64,000 bases of DNA from Mycobacteroides sp. LB1 (GCF_013449725.1 NZ_JACCFF010000003.1:310001-374000); one strand, 5' to 3'. Shown: positions 9,656-19,081, counted from the first letter of the stretch. The notes: generated from the sequence alone by a model not told the origin. Made by a program: numbers and translations.

Positions 9656-10348
9656 GTGGTCCGTCTGGCCGCGTTCGTCATCGCATTCGCGTTTCTCTTT
9701 GGTGTGGCTGCCCAGCAGCCCGCGCCCGAGCGCCCCTACCGCCTGCTCAACTCCGGTTCAGGTCTGAACCATGTCGCCGTCGTCAGCGATTCGTATACGA
9801 CCGGCACCAAGGAAGGCGGCCTGGGCGCAAAGTCATGGACGTCATTGGTATGGCGGACGCTGAGCCGTGAAGGGGTCCGCGTCAGCGCCGACGTCGCCGC
9901 CGAGGGCCGGGCCGGATACGGCGTGCGTGGCGACCACGGCAGTGTCTTCTCCGATCTCACCGGCCGGGTGGTACACCCCGAGGATGAGCTGGTGGTGTTC
10001 TTCGGATCGCGCAATGACCAAGGCGTCGACCCGGACGTGTACGCCGCGGTCACCCGAAGCACGCTGGAGTCGGCGCGCCGCATGGCACCGGCGGCCAAGC
10101 TGCTCGTCATCGGCCCGCCGTGGCCGACGGCAGATGTCCCCGATGTCGTGATCCAGCTGCGGGACATCCTGTATGCCGAGGCCCATGCGATCGGCGCAGC
10201 CTGGGTGGATCCGCTGGCCGAACGATGGTTCGTCGGGCGACCCGAGCTGATCGGCTACGACGGTGTACATCCCAACGATGCCGGACACGCCTACCTGGCC
10301 GACAAGATCGCCCCGCTCATCGCTACCCGGTTGACCCGTCGGCTCTAG
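9656..10348 (+). CDS. Exported SGNH-family hydrolase/O-acyltransferase partner
   Basis: A 230-aa protein starting at GTG behind GGGAGG. Residues 1-19 are a signal sequence or anchor (LAAFVIAFAFLFGVAAQ). SGNH blocks: block I is VVSDSYTTG (Ser nucleophile; the usual GDS is SDS), block III is FFGSRNDQG (Asn), and block V is DGVHPNDAGH, with the Asp and His of the triad. It lies 71 bp after the AT3 gene in the same direction, and ends tail-to-tail with a 4-base overlap on the GNAT gene. SGNH proteins beside AT3 proteins commonly complete acyl transfer on the outer side of the membrane. Confidence 0.88.
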   Translation: MVRLAAFVIAFAFLFGVAAQQPAPERPYRLLNSGSGLNHVAVVSDSYTTGTKEGGLGAKSWTSLVWRTLSREGVRVSADVAAEGRAGYGVRGDHGSVFSDLTGRVVHPEDELVVFFGSRNDQGVDPDVYAAVTRSTLESARRMAPAAKLLVIGPPWPTADVPDVVIQLRDILYAEAHAIGAAWVDPLAERWFVGRPELIGYDGVHPNDAGHAYLADKIAPLIATRLTRRL

Positions 10349-11061
10349 TCAGCGATCACATCCAGGGTGCCGAACAGGGTGAGTCCGGCGGCGGGAGCCA
10401 GTGCGCTGGACGCCGCGTTGGTCACCTGGCACCGATACTGCGGCTCGTAACCCTGTGCGCACGCGTATCGGAATGCGGCACGCACCAGTCCTCGTGCGTG
10501 CCCCTTGCCGCGGAAGATCGGCAGCGTCAGCACCCCGAGATCCATGATCGCCGCGTCCTCCCATTGATAGATGCTGGAGACCGCGACCAGACGGCCATTG
10601 TCGAAGGAGCCGAACACCGCCCAGTGGTCCAGTTCCACCTGGGCATTATCCAAATCCTGTGCTGACGCAGCCGATCCGAAGGCCGTGAAGATGGCCTTGT
10701 CATCTGCCGTCAGCCGACGGATGTCTCCGGTGGAGGCCTCGGTGACCAAGGCTTTCCGCGCGGAATCGGTGAAATAAAACAGGTTGTCCGCACCGTGCAT
10801 CGCGATACCGGCCTTATCGAGACCGGTCCAGAAATCGGATTCCGAAATATCCTGGGCACCATTGATTCCGGCGCGTTCGGCAAGCTCAGGGACAAGGGTG
10901 ACGCTGGTCTTCCCATCGGCCGTCTGAAGCACCATCAGCTGACGGTCCTCGTCGAGGGCGGGGTAGACGGCCAGTTGGAAGGTGTCACCGCGGTGTAGGA
11001 CGGTGCCCCGACCGATGTAGCTGCGCCAGAAATCGGTGATGATCGGGGAGAAGTCAGACAT
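10345..11061 (-). CDS. GNAT family N-acetyltransferase
   Basis: A 238-aa protein. The C-terminal half holds the GNAT fold: GVLTLPIFRGKGHARGLVRAAFRYACAQG includes the acetyl-CoA loop (RGKGHA), and QYRCQVTNAASSALAPAAGLTLFGTL is the last strand-helix pair. The N-terminal 110 residues (TFQLAVYPALDEDRQLMVL) form an additional domain seen in some actinobacterial GNATs. Substrate unknown. It has no operon partner; the stop overlaps the convergent SGNH gene by four bases. Confidence 0.85.
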   Translation of the reverse strand: MSDFSPIITDFWRSYIGRGTVLHRGDTFQLAVYPALDEDRQLMVLQTADGKTSVTLVPELAERAGINGAQDISESDFWTGLDKAGIAMHGADNLFYFTDSARKALVTEASTGDIRRLTADDKAIFTAFGSAASAQDLDNAQVELDHWAVFGSFDNGRLVAVSSIYQWEDAAIMDLGVLTLPIFRGKGHARGLVRAAFRYACAQGYEPQYRCQVTNAASSALAPAAGLTLFGTLDVIAD

Positions 11062-11160
11062 CGGCTCTATCTTGTTTAAGGTAATCGGTTATGGCACAAA
11101 CGAATCCAGCCTAGAGATCGGGCCGGAGTAGCGCTACCGAATATTGCGGCGAGCCATCAC

Positions 11161-11204
11161 AGATCAGGCCGCCTACGTCCCTGGGGACGCGGGCGGCCTG
11201 ATCT
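11161..11204 (-). terminator. Strong hairpin terminator between two minus-strand genes
   Basis: AGATCAGGCCGCC (11161-11173) pairs perfectly with GGCGGCCTGATCT (11192-11204), with a further GTCCC/GGGAC pairing in the loop. It lies 21 bp past the stop of the exported protein at 11225. No T-tract follows on the minus strand, as is common for mycobacterial terminators. Confidence 0.7.
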
Positions 11205-11224
11205 AGTTCTGAAGTTTTAGAGCG

Positions 11225-11809
11225 TCAGTGCAGCAACCCTGTCAGTAGCGGATTGCCCGAGGTCTCGGCCCGCTTCTCCGGGTCGGTGCAGTCCTTCCAC
11301 TTCCCGCTTTCCTGAACGAACTCGCGCTGCTGGTTGGCGGTGACGTCATGACCCTGCGCGGTGACCGCCGCAGTCGCCGTCGGCGCGGTGACATTGATAT
11401 CCGAGACGTTGTAGGTGACGCCGGACAGCACCTCGCGAGCCGCATTGCGGAACGAGGACCGGTAGGCCTTGTCGTCGTTGTTCTGGATCGCGGTGGTCAG
11501 TGCCTGGGTGGTCGGACCGGAGACTCCCGCAGCTGACGCGACGGCACTGATCATCCCCGGGCCATAGCCGGAGATTTCAGACATCGGGGGGATCTGGTCG
11601 TCAGCGCTCTTGGAGGCAATGGTTCCGCGGAACTTGTCGCAGAAGAAGGTGGACAGCTTGGCGTTGTCGAGTGACTTAATCGCCGTTGCCTCACCGGCGA
11701 TTATGTCCCTGATCTGCTGGTCGTCTGCGGGTGCCGCGGCAGCCAAGGCGGGTCCGCTGAGTGCGGCGGCCAGCGCGATTGCACAGGCACTCACAAGGCG
11801 TTTCTTCAT
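11225..11809 (-). CDS. Secreted FFC-motif protein, paralog of the one at 7499
   Basis: A 194-aa protein from the ATG at 11809. Residues 1-25 are a clear Sec signal peptide (KKRLVSACAIALAAALSGPALAAAAPA) with an AxA cleavage site. The mature part has KLSTFFCDKFRGTI and a C-terminal WKDCTDP, the same two-Cys framework as the anchored protein at 7499-8086 (FFCAKYR, WKFCPG). Between them are Ala/Thr-rich amphipathic segments. Probably a small exported NTF2-like domain; function unknown. It is followed by a perfect 13-bp terminator stem. Confidence 0.82.
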   Translation of the reverse strand: MKKRLVSACAIALAAALSGPALAAAAPADDQQIRDIIAGEATAIKSLDNAKLSTFFCDKFRGTIASKSADDQIPPMSEISGYGPGMISAVASAAGVSGPTTQALTTAIQNNDDKAYRSSFRNAAREVLSGVTYNVSDINVTAPTATAAVTAQGHDVTANQQREFVQESGKWKDCTDPEKRAETSGNPLLTGLLH

Positions 11810-11878
11810 CTGGAGACTCCCATCGTCGGGTTTTGACAAACCTTACCGAATGAAATGTCGCGTGCTCCTGCTTAGCTG

Positions 11879-12034
11879 TTACCGGTACATGGCGACCAGG
11901 AGCACCAGCGCTGCCAGTACACCGATCAGCATCACGGCCTTGCGTAGCTTCCACACGAGAAGCAGAGCGACCGCGATCGCCGCAAGGGCGACAGGATGTG
12001 ATGCGAGTGCAGAGAGAGTCACGCCGTCCACCAT
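11879..12034 (-). CDS. 51-residue membrane protein
   Basis: An open frame starts with ATG GTG GAC and ends TAC CGG TAA, coding 51 residues with two hydrophobic stretches (VALAAIAVALLLVW and AVMLIGVLAALVLLVAMY) separated by the basic turn KLRK. This is a typical small helical-hairpin membrane protein. Codon third positions are mostly G/C. It fills the space between tRNA-Pro and the secreted protein gene on the same strand. No clear ribosome site is seen upstream. Function unknown. Confidence 0.6.
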   Translation of the reverse strand: MVDGVTLSALASHPVALAAIAVALLLVWKLRKAVMLIGVLAALVLLVAMYR

Positions 12035-12075
12035 GACATGGCCCCGGTGCAACGCACTGATCCGCCATGCCCATG

Positions 12076-12100
12076 AAAAAGACCCCGACCGGGGATCTTT
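12076..12100 (-). terminator. Intrinsic terminator downstream of tRNA-Pro
   Basis: On the minus strand AAAGATCCCCGG...CGGGGTCTTT forms a stem with one bulged A, running straight into TTTTT. It lies 22 bp past the tRNA 3' end and has the full hairpin plus T-run form. Confidence 0.75.
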
Positions 12101-12122
12101 GGTCAGGGCCTTACTTCAAGCG

Positions 12123-12196
<74 letters not shown>

Positions 12197-12281
12197 CTTT
12201 GAAGCCCCGCAAGGGTATCGCATCCAGGCCATAGGTCGCGAATGCGTTGATCCGCGGGCTCCAAGCGGATGTGACGTGCCG

Positions 12282-12581
12282 TTATCGGCGGGTGCCGCGC
12301 AGCACCGTCAGGCGGTCCCGATACTCAGCCTCGGTGATCTCGCCTCGCGCGTACACGTCACGCAAGGTGCCTTCGCCTTGGCGTCCGGCCCAACGGCGTC
12401 GGGCAGAGACGATCGCGACGATCACCAGGGTCCAGAAGAGGATCGGGAACACCAGGAACCAGGGATGCCAGGGATGGTCGCCCCAACGGTCGGCCTGGTC
12501 GGCCAGGAATTGTGTTGCAGTGGGAGCTATTTCGTTGATGTCCATGACGTCAAGGCTGCGCTCACGTAGAGCGCTAGACAT
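12282..12581 (-). CDS. SHOCT-domain small membrane protein
   Basis: A 99-aa protein (or 87 aa from the internal ATG at 12545, MDINEIAPTA). One membrane helix lies in the middle (WFLVFPILFWTLVIVAIVSA), followed by a C-terminal SHOCT motif (LRDVYARGEITEAEYRDRLTVL). SHOCT is a short oligomerisation motif. It is 42 bp downstream of the response regulator on the same strand, so it is likely co-transcribed with the two-component system and may be its target or accessory. Confidence 0.8.
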   Translation of the reverse strand: MSSALRERSLDVMDINEIAPTATQFLADQADRWGDHPWHPWFLVFPILFWTLVIVAIVSARRRWAGRQGEGTLRDVYARGEITEAEYRDRLTVLRGTRR

Positions 12582-12623
12582 CGGCCCTGAGGCGGCACAT
12601 GCACTACGCGTCGCGGCGTAGCT

Positions 12624-13289
12624 TCAGTCCTGCCAGCGCGGGCGCACCAGCCCCGACTCGTAGGCGATCACCACCAGCTGGGTGCGATCACGGGCACTCA
12701 GCTTGGTGAGGATGCGGCTCACATGAGTGCGAGCCGTCGCCGGGCTCATGAACAGGCGCGCCCCGATCTCGGCATTGGTCAGGCCCTCCGCGACCAGCGT
12801 CATCACCTCACGCTCGCGGTCGGTGAGCTCCTCGAGCCCGGACTCGTTGGGTTGCTTGGCGTGGGTGGAGAACTCCGCCAGCAGCCGTCGGGTCACCGAA
12901 GGCGACAGCAGCGCGTCTCCCTCCGCGACCACGCGCACCGCCCTGACCAGTTCCGATGGCTCGGAATGTTTCACGAGGAACCCGCTGGCTCCGGCACGCA
13001 TCGCCTCGAAGACGTACTCGTCGAGCTCGAAGGTCGTCAGCACCACCACCCGAACATCGGCCAGATCCGGGTCCGCGGCGATCTGTCGCGTCGCGGCCAA
13101 CCCATCCAGCTCTGGCATGCGGATGTCCATCAGCACCACATCGGGACGATGCTCCTGTGCCGCCGCCAGCGCCTGGACGCCGTTGGCGGCCTCGGCAACC
13201 ACCTCGATACCGTCCTGCGCGTCGAGCAGCGCGACGAATCCCGCCCGCACCAGGGCCTGGTCGTCGGCGACGATCACCCGAATGCTCAC
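12624..13289 (-). CDS. NarL/LuxR-family response regulator
   Basis: A 221-aa protein. The receiver domain (1-125) has the acidic pair DD near the start, the phosphoacceptor Asp in DVVLMDIRMPELDG, the conserved Thr in VVVLTTFELDEYV and Lys in GFLVKHSEPSEL. The C-terminal LuxR helix-turn-helix is ELTDREREVMTLVAEGLTNAEIGARLFMSPATARTHVSRIL. It overlaps the kinase gene by four bases (ATGA-type), so the two are coupled. Confidence 0.93.
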   Translation of the reverse strand: MSIRVIVADDQALVRAGFVALLDAQDGIEVVAEAANGVQALAAAQEHRPDVVLMDIRMPELDGLAATRQIAADPDLADVRVVVLTTFELDEYVFEAMRAGASGFLVKHSEPSELVRAVRVVAEGDALLSPSVTRRLLAEFSTHAKQPNESGLEELTDREREVMTLVAEGLTNAEIGARLFMSPATARTHVSRILTKLSARDRTQLVVIAYESGLVRPRWQD

Positions 13290-14437
13290 GATTGCGCTCC
13301 TATCGGCAGCCGTGCCCGCACCACGAAACCTCCGTCCGGCAGGGGTTGTGCCGTTAACGAACCGCTCAGTGCCCGAGCCCGTTCTCGCATCCCCGCGATC
13401 CCGGTGCCCCCCGACGTTGTCGCGCCTAGCCGGGCAGGTCCGGGATCTTCCACGGCGACATCGATCTCAGCGGCTTGATACGTGATCGCCACGACGGCCT
13501 CGGTTGCCGACGAATGCCGCACCACGTTGGTCAGGGCCTCCTGCACGATCCGGCCTGCGGCCACATCGATCACCGCGGGCAGCGGACACGCACCCGTGAC
13601 GTGGGTGGTCACCACGAGTCCGGCGGCGCGCGCGGTGGACACCAGGGCGTCCAGATCCGTCACCCCCGATGTTGGCGCAACGGGAACACCCGCCTCCGTC
13701 CGCAGCGCCGCCACCAAGGAATGCACATCCGAAATCGCCTGTCGGCTGGCATCTTTGATCGCCCCGAGCGCGGACCCCGCGCGCTCGGGCTGCTCGTCGA
13801 TGAGCTCTAACGCCACCGAGGACTGCACGTTGATCATCGACAGGCTGTGCGCCAGCACGTCATGCAGCTCGCGCGCCAACGCCAATCGCGCGTCGGTCTC
13901 CCGACGTTCCCGGTCGGTCTGCGCCTCGCGCGCGATCGAGGCCCGGCGCTGACGGCGAGCCTCCACGGCCACCCGCCGCTGGCGGATCGCTTCGGCGACA
14001 CCGACGAGCACCAACAGCCAGGCCGCGGTCGCCGTCAGCGCGATCGATGGCGGCGGATTGTCGCCGCGGATCCACGGCACACCCCACATCACGGCCGCCC
14101 AGCCCAGGAACGGGACGGGGTAGGTCAGCCAGCGCGGGCCTTGTGTCGCCGCCGCGAGAAACGCCACCACCAAGGAAATGAAGATGGGCCCGAAACCGAA
14201 TCCCGCTAGCGGGTACGCGACTGTCACCGCGATGACGATGAGCAGTACGGCGTACGGATACCGCCGGCGTGCCAGTAGCGCGATCGGGCCGGACACCAGC
14301 AGCAGGTAGGCGAACCAATCCAGCTCCCGCCACCCCATATCCGGATGTTGATGCCGAGAGCCGGCGCTGCCGACCACCTGGATCGCGGCGACGACGAGCG
14401 GCACCAGCCAGGTACGCGGCCGGTGCATCGCATCCAT
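13286..14437 (-). CDS. Membrane sensor histidine kinase (HisKA_3, NarL partner)
   Basis: A 383-aa protein. Four or five membrane helices fill residues 1-145 with short loops, so sensing is probably intramembrane. A coiled-coil (AVEARRQRRASIAREAQTDRER) leads to the phosphoacceptor helix ARELHDVLAHSLSMINVQ with the active His. The ATPase domain has the N box EALTNVVRHS and G boxes VEDPGPA and GTGIAGMRERA. It is the cognate kinase of the overlapping response regulator. This NarL/DesK-like pairing in actinobacteria often answers envelope stress; the signal here is unknown. Confidence 0.92.
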   Translation of the reverse strand: MDAMHRPRTWLVPLVVAAIQVVGSAGSRHQHPDMGWRELDWFAYLLLVSGPIALLARRRYPYAVLLIVIAVTVAYPLAGFGFGPIFISLVVAFLAAATQGPRWLTYPVPFLGWAAVMWGVPWIRGDNPPPSIALTATAAWLLVLVGVAEAIRQRRVAVEARRQRRASIAREAQTDRERRETDARLALARELHDVLAHSLSMINVQSSVALELIDEQPERAGSALGAIKDASRQAISDVHSLVAALRTEAGVPVAPTSGVTDLDALVSTARAAGLVVTTHVTGACPLPAVIDVAAGRIVQEALTNVVRHSSATEAVVAITYQAAEIDVAVEDPGPARLGATTSGGTGIAGMRERARALSGSLTAQPLPDGGFVVRARLPIGAQS

Positions 14438-14509
14438 ATACCGAACGTAGCCGTGCGGAGCCGCGACCGGCGTCCGCTTCCTGACGTAGCGACAATTACG
14501 TCCCGGGGA

Positions 14510-15580
14510 CTATCCCCAGCGGCCGGTGCGCTCGAACTCTCGCAGCCGCTCCGACGGTTCCGACAGGTCGAATCCTTGCTCGGCGACCCAGGCGTTGTCG
14601 AAGTAGGTGTCGGCATACCGGTCGCCGGTATCGGCCAGCAGCGTCACCACCGACCCGCCGGTACCCGTAGCGGACATCTCGGAAATGAGCCGGAACGCGC
14701 CGCAGAGGTTGGTCCCCGTCGACGCCCCCACCCGACGCCCCAGCACCGCGCTGGCATGTTGTGTCGCCGCGACCGACTCCGCATCGGGTATCTGCTCCAT
14801 GCGGTCCACCACCGTCGGTAGGAACGACTGCTCCACGCGGGGACGTCCGATGCCCTCGATGCGCGATGAAACCCCAGTCACCACATCATGTCCCGCGACG
14901 TATGAGGGATAGAAGGCTGAGTTGTCGGGATCCACAACACAGAGCTGGGTGGGGTAGCGCCGATACCGGATGTAGCGGCCGATGGTCGCGCTGGTACCGC
15001 CGGTACCCGCGCCGACCACGATCCACGTTGGCAGCGGGTGCTTTTCATAATGCATCTGCGTGAAGATCGATTCGGCGATGTTGTTGTTACCGCGCCAGTC
15101 GGTCGCCCGCTCGGCATTGGTGAACTGGTCCAGGTAGTGCCCGCCGGCCTCGTCGGCAAGCCGCTGCGCCTCGGCATACACCTGTTGCGCCTCGTCGACG
15201 AAATGGCAACGGCCACCCTGTGATTCGATCAAGGCGATCTTGCTGTGACTGGTCGAAGTCGTCATCACCGCTATGAACGGCAGCCCCAGCAGCTGTGCGA
15301 AGTAGGCCTCGGAGACCGCGGTCGAACCGGAGGACGCCTCCACGACCGTGGTGTTCTCCTCGATGAACCCGTTGCACAGTGCGTACAGGAAAAGGGAACG
15401 CGCCAAACGATGTTTGAGGCTGCCGGTGATGTGGGTGGACTCGTCCTTGAGGTACAGCTGGACATCCACGGTGCCGGCCCAGGCCGCGGGCAGGGGATAC
15501 CGCAGGAGATGAGTGTCCGCACTACGACGGGCATCGGCCTCAATCAACCGGACCGCGTTATCGGCCCATTCGCGGTTCAT
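14510..15580 (-). CDS. cds1: PLP-dependent cysteine synthase/desulfhydrase family (Cds1-like)
   Basis: A 356-aa protein. The PLP lysine lies in [14 protein letters not shown] (SLKHR), the substrate loop is [15 protein letters not shown], and the phosphate-binding Gly loop is [15 protein letters not shown]. It matches in position and motifs Rv3684 of M. tuberculosis, reported as the L-cysteine desulfhydrase Cds1, which splits cysteine to H2S, pyruvate and ammonia. Sequence alone does not separate desulfhydrase from lyase or synthase activity. It begins one base after the metallophosphoesterase stop, so the two are co-transcribed. Confidence 0.82.
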   Translation of the reverse strand: MNREWADNAVRLIEADARRSADTHLLRYPLPAAWAGTVDVQLYLKDESTHITGSLKHRLARSLFLYALCNGFIEENTTVVEASSGSTAVSEAYFAQLLGLPFIAVMTTSTSHSKIALIESQGGRCHFVDEAQQVYAEAQRLADEAGGHYLDQFTNAERATDWRGNNNIAESIFTQMHYEKHPLPTWIVVGAGTGGTSATIGRYIRYRRYPTQLCVVDPDNSAFYPSYVAGHDVVTGVSSRIEGIGRPRVEQSFLPTVVDRMEQIPDAESVAATQHASAVLGRRVGASTGTNLCGAFRLISEMSATGTGGSVVTLLADTGDRYADTYFDNAWVAEQGFDLSEPSERLREFERTGRWG

Positions 15581-15581
15581 G

Positions 15582-16556
15582 TCAGCGCGCGGTCGCGCTG
15601 GGCCGCCGATCCCCGGACTCGGCGTCGGCCCCTTGACCGCTGATGCGCGCCGGAACCAGGGTCAGCAGGGTTGCCTCCGGACGGCAGAAGAACCGCATCG
15701 GTGCGAACGGTGACGTTCCGATCCCCGCGGATACGTGCAGCTGCATATGCGAACCCCACCGTGACGGGCCCTTCACCCGGGAACGGTCCAGCTCGCAGTT
15801 GGTGACGATGGCCCCGTAGAACGGCAGGCACAACTGCCCGCCGTGGGTGTGACCGGCCATCACCAGCTGGTAGCCATCCTCGGCGAAGCGATCCAACACC
15901 CGAGGCTCGGGTGAATGAGTGAGCCCCAGCCGCAGTGTCGCGAGCGGATTCGGCATCCCGGCGATGGTGTCGTACCGATCCCGGTGCAGATGCGGGTCGT
16001 CCACTCCGGCGGCGGCGATCCGCACCCCGGCGACCTCCAGCTCGTGACGGGTGTGGGTCATGTCCTGCCAGCCACGCTCGGTGAATGCGGCGCGTAGGTC
16101 CTGCCACGGCAGCGGCTCACCGTGGGTGCGCTCATCGCTCTTGTACAGGTACTTGGCGGGGTTCTTCAGCCGCGGACCGAAGTAGTCGTTGCTTCCGAAG
16201 ACGAAAAGCCCTGGTACCGAAAGTAAATCGCCGAGCGCCTGCACCACCGAGGACACTGCCTTGGGGTGTGCCAGGTTGTCGCCGGTGTTGATCACCAGGT
16301 CCGGCTGCCATTGCGCCAGCTCACGTAGCCAGGCCTGTTTGAGATGTTGGCCCGGCCGCATGTGGATATCGCTGATGTGCAGCACTCGCAGTGGCGAAGC
16401 GCCGGGATCGAGAACATCCATCGTCGTCTCGCGGACCGTGAACGCGTTGCGTTCGATGATCGACGCGTACCCGATGCCAAGCGCCGCCGACCCCGCCGAA
16501 TACGCGGCAGCTCGTTTGATAACCGTGTTCAGTGCGGCGGAAGACGTGCCCATCAC
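15582..16556 (-). CDS. Calcineurin-like metallophosphoesterase
   Basis: A 324-aa protein. Metal-binding motifs appear in order: [10 protein letters not shown] (D-x-H), NTGDNLAH (GDN), [10 protein letters not shown] (GND-type), GLTHSPE and [10 protein letters not shown] (GHTH). The N-terminus ([18 protein letters not shown]) is a hydrophobic anchor segment. It sits between ponA2 and cds1, as Rv3683 does in M. tuberculosis. UDP-2,3-diacylglucosamine hydrolase-like and YkuE-like proteins share this layout, but the substrate is unknown. Confidence 0.9.
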   Translation of the reverse strand: MMGTSSAALNTVIKRAAAYSAGSAALGIGYASIIERNAFTVRETTMDVLDPGASPLRVLHISDIHMRPGQHLKQAWLRELAQWQPDLVINTGDNLAHPKAVSSVVQALGDLLSVPGLFVFGSNDYFGPRLKNPAKYLYKSDERTHGEPLPWQDLRAAFTERGWQDMTHTRHELEVAGVRIAAAGVDDPHLHRDRYDTIAGMPNPLATLRLGLTHSPEPRVLDRFAEDGYQLVMAGHTHGGQLCLPFYGAIVTNCELDRSRVKGPSRWGSHMQLHVSAGIGTSPFAPMRFFCRPEATLLTLVPARISGQGADAESGDRRPSATAR

Positions 16557-16648
16557 CCGAGAGTAGCGCCGAAAGCTGCGTGACCCCTGATCACCTGGGC
16601 AAAACGTGGCGAATTTCTCGTCCCCGATAACGGCCCGGCGCGATCGAT

Positions 16649-19081
16649 CTACGGGGGCGGTGCCAGCACCGGCACGGTGATCGGCGGTAGGCCTGGGATA
16701 TTCACGATCGTGGTGGTCATCTCGCCACCGCCAGGCATACCCGGGATGCCCGGGATAACCAGAGGTGGCGGCGCGGGCGGAATCCCATTGCTCATCAGGA
16801 TGGTGATGACGGATCCGGGGATGGTGGTTCCGCTAGGACTGGTGCCCACCACCTCGTTGAACGGTGCGGTGCTGTTCACGGTGCTGGCCTGGTCGGCGAC
16901 CCTGAACCCGGCCTTCTTGATGGCCTCACGCGCCTCGGGCTCGCGGAGCCCGTTGATGCTGGGCACCTTGGAACCGGGGCCTCCCTCGACATACCGCGGC
17001 TCGGTCGGCGGCAGGGCGGTAGGACCGTAACTTTCGGCGATGGGTTTCATCGCCTCAAACCAGGCGCGAGCGGGCTCGTTGCCGCCGTACAGGTTTCCGT
17101 CACCACACTTACGGAGCGGGAACGAACACAGATCGCCCGGAGTCGTCGAATCGTCAAAGATGTAGCTCGAGCCGGCCAGGTTGTTGGTAAATCCCAGGAA
17201 GGCCGAGGACCGGTGCGCTTCAGTGGTTCCGGTCTTGCTGGACAGCGGCAGGTTCCAGCCGACCGATCCTGCCGAACCCGCAGCGGTGCCGCCGGGCTGA
17301 TCGTCCTTGCTCAGCGCGTTGGCGAGAGTGTTCGCCAGCCCCGTGGGTACCACCTGCTCGCAGGACTCGATGGTCGTCGGCACCTCCTTGCCGTGGCGGT
17401 CGAAGACCTTGTCGATCGGGTTTGGCGGGCACCATTTGCCGCCCGAGGCCAAAGTGGCTGCCACATTGGACAATTCGAGAGCGTTCACCTGGATGGGGCC
17501 CAGCGTGAACGAGCCTAGGTTGTACTTCTTGATGTAGTCGGCCAGGCTCTCGTCGCCCTCGGGGTCATATGGCTTGGCGGTGCCCGCCTCCGCGTAGGAG
17601 CGCATGCCCAACTTGACGGCCATATCCACCGCCTTGGACACGCCAATCGACTGAATCAGCTTGGCGAACGCGGTGTTCGGCGAGGTCGCTAGGGCGTCGG
17701 TGACGCTCATCGGGGAACGGTAATTGCCGACGTTCTTGACGCACCAGTTGTCCTTGGGGCAACCCTTGGAGCCGTCGCTACTGCCCAGGCCCTTGGCCGC
17801 GAACGTCGGTGGCACGTCGAGCACGGTGTTGATACCCATACCCATATCCATGGCCGCCGCGACCGTGAAGATTTTGAAGATCGATCCGGCGCCGTCGCCG
17901 ACGAGAGAGAAGGGCTGCGGCTGCATGGTCTCGCCGGTGGCGCCATTCAATCCGTAGGTTCGGCTGGAGGCCATCGCCAGAATGGGGTGGCTGGTTTGCC
18001 CGGGTTTGATGACGCTCATGACGTCGGCGACGCCGTTGATACCCGGATCGGCGACGTGGGAGACCGCCTGTTTCACCGAGTTCTGAACCTCTGGGTCCAG
18101 GGTGGTGCGGATGAGGTACCCACCCTTCATCACCTGGTCCTTGGAGATACCGGACTTGGCCAGGTAGTCGAGCACGTAATCGCAGAAGAATGCACGGTCT
18201 CCCGCGGCAATACACCCGCGCGGCAGTTCGTTGGGCTGGGGCAGCACCCCGAGCGGCTGCGCCTTGGCCGCCACCAGTTCGGCCCGCTTCTCCGGGGCGT
18301 TCGTGATCATCGTGTCGAGCACCAGGTTCCGCCGCGCCAGCGCGCGTTCGGGGTTCACGTACGGGTTCAGGCCACTGGTGGACTGCACCATGCCCGCCAG
18401 CAGTGCGGACTGCTGCCAGTTCAGGTCCTTCGCGTCGACACCGAAGTAGGTCTGTGCGGCGTCCTGCACGCCGAAGGAGTTGTTACCGAATGACACCAGG
18501 TTCAGGTACCTGGTCAGGATGTCCTGTTTGGTGAAGGTGCGGTCCAGTCGCAGGGCCATCCGGATTTCCCGCAGCTTGCGGGCGGGAGTGGTCTCGATGG
18601 CGGCCTTGCGCTCGGCGTCGGTCTTGGCCACCACCAGCAGTTGATAGTTCTTCACATACTGCTGCTCGATCGTTGAGCCACCGCGGGTGTCCTCGTCGCC
18701 GGAGGCGTATCCGGCCAGACCACCCAGCGTGCCCTTCCAGTCGACACCGTTGTGCGAGGTGAAGCGCTTGTCCTCGATGGACAGGAGCGCCAGCTTCATG
18801 CCGTCGGCGATCTGGTCGGAGGGCACCTCGAAACGTCGCTGCGTGTAGAGGTAGGCGATCTTGTTGCCCTTCGCGTCTTCCACCGTGGTGACCGCGGGCA
18901 CTTCGCCCTCAAGAAGCTGCGTGGAGCCGTTGGCCACTACATCGGATGCGCGATTGGATGCCAGCCCGAATCCACCTGCGAAGGGGAACATCAGTCCGGC
19001 CAAGATCACCGCAGCGACAAGCCCGCAGCCCGCGAGCTTCGCGAGGGTCTCGGCCTCAGGCGGACGTTCTGGCATTGACAC
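16649..19081 (-). CDS. ponA2: Bifunctional penicillin-binding protein with C-terminal PASTA domain (PonA2)
   Basis: An 810-aa class A PBP. A membrane anchor lies at 14-38. The glycosyltransferase domain carries the catalytic Glu in LLSIEDKRFTSHNGVDWKG and the motif GGSTIEQQYVKNYQL. The transpeptidase domain has the SxxK box SIFKIFTVAA, a middle motif near ATSPNTAF, and the KTG box SSKTGTTE. After about residue 690 comes one PASTA repeat (INGLREPEAREAIKKAGF) and a Pro/Gly-rich tail. PonA2 builds peptidoglycan under stress. It is divergent from whiB4 and upstream of the metallophosphoesterase, as in M. tuberculosis. Confidence 0.95.
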   Translation of the reverse strand: MSMPERPPEAETLAKLAGCGLVAAVILAGLMFPFAGGFGLASNRASDVVANGSTQLLEGEVPAVTTVEDAKGNKIAYLYTQRRFEVPSDQIADGMKLALLSIEDKRFTSHNGVDWKGTLGGLAGYASGDEDTRGGSTIEQQYVKNYQLLVVAKTDAERKAAIETTPARKLREIRMALRLDRTFTKQDILTRYLNLVSFGNNSFGVQDAAQTYFGVDAKDLNWQQSALLAGMVQSTSGLNPYVNPERALARRNLVLDTMITNAPEKRAELVAAKAQPLGVLPQPNELPRGCIAAGDRAFFCDYVLDYLAKSGISKDQVMKGGYLIRTTLDPEVQNSVKQAVSHVADPGINGVADVMSVIKPGQTSHPILAMASSRTYGLNGATGETMQPQPFSLVGDGAGSIFKIFTVAAAMDMGMGINTVLDVPPTFAAKGLGSSDGSKGCPKDNWCVKNVGNYRSPMSVTDALATSPNTAFAKLIQSIGVSKAVDMAVKLGMRSYAEAGTAKPYDPEGDESLADYIKKYNLGSFTLGPIQVNALELSNVAATLASGGKWCPPNPIDKVFDRHGKEVPTTIESCEQVVPTGLANTLANALSKDDQPGGTAAGSAGSVGWNLPLSSKTGTTEAHRSSAFLGFTNNLAGSSYIFDDSTTPGDLCSFPLRKCGDGNLYGGNEPARAWFEAMKPIAESYGPTALPPTEPRYVEGGPGSKVPSINGLREPEAREAIKKAGFRVADQASTVNSTAPFNEVVGTSPSGTTIPGSVITILMSNGIPPAPPPLVIPGIPGMPGGGEMTTTIVNIPGLPPITVPVLAPPP

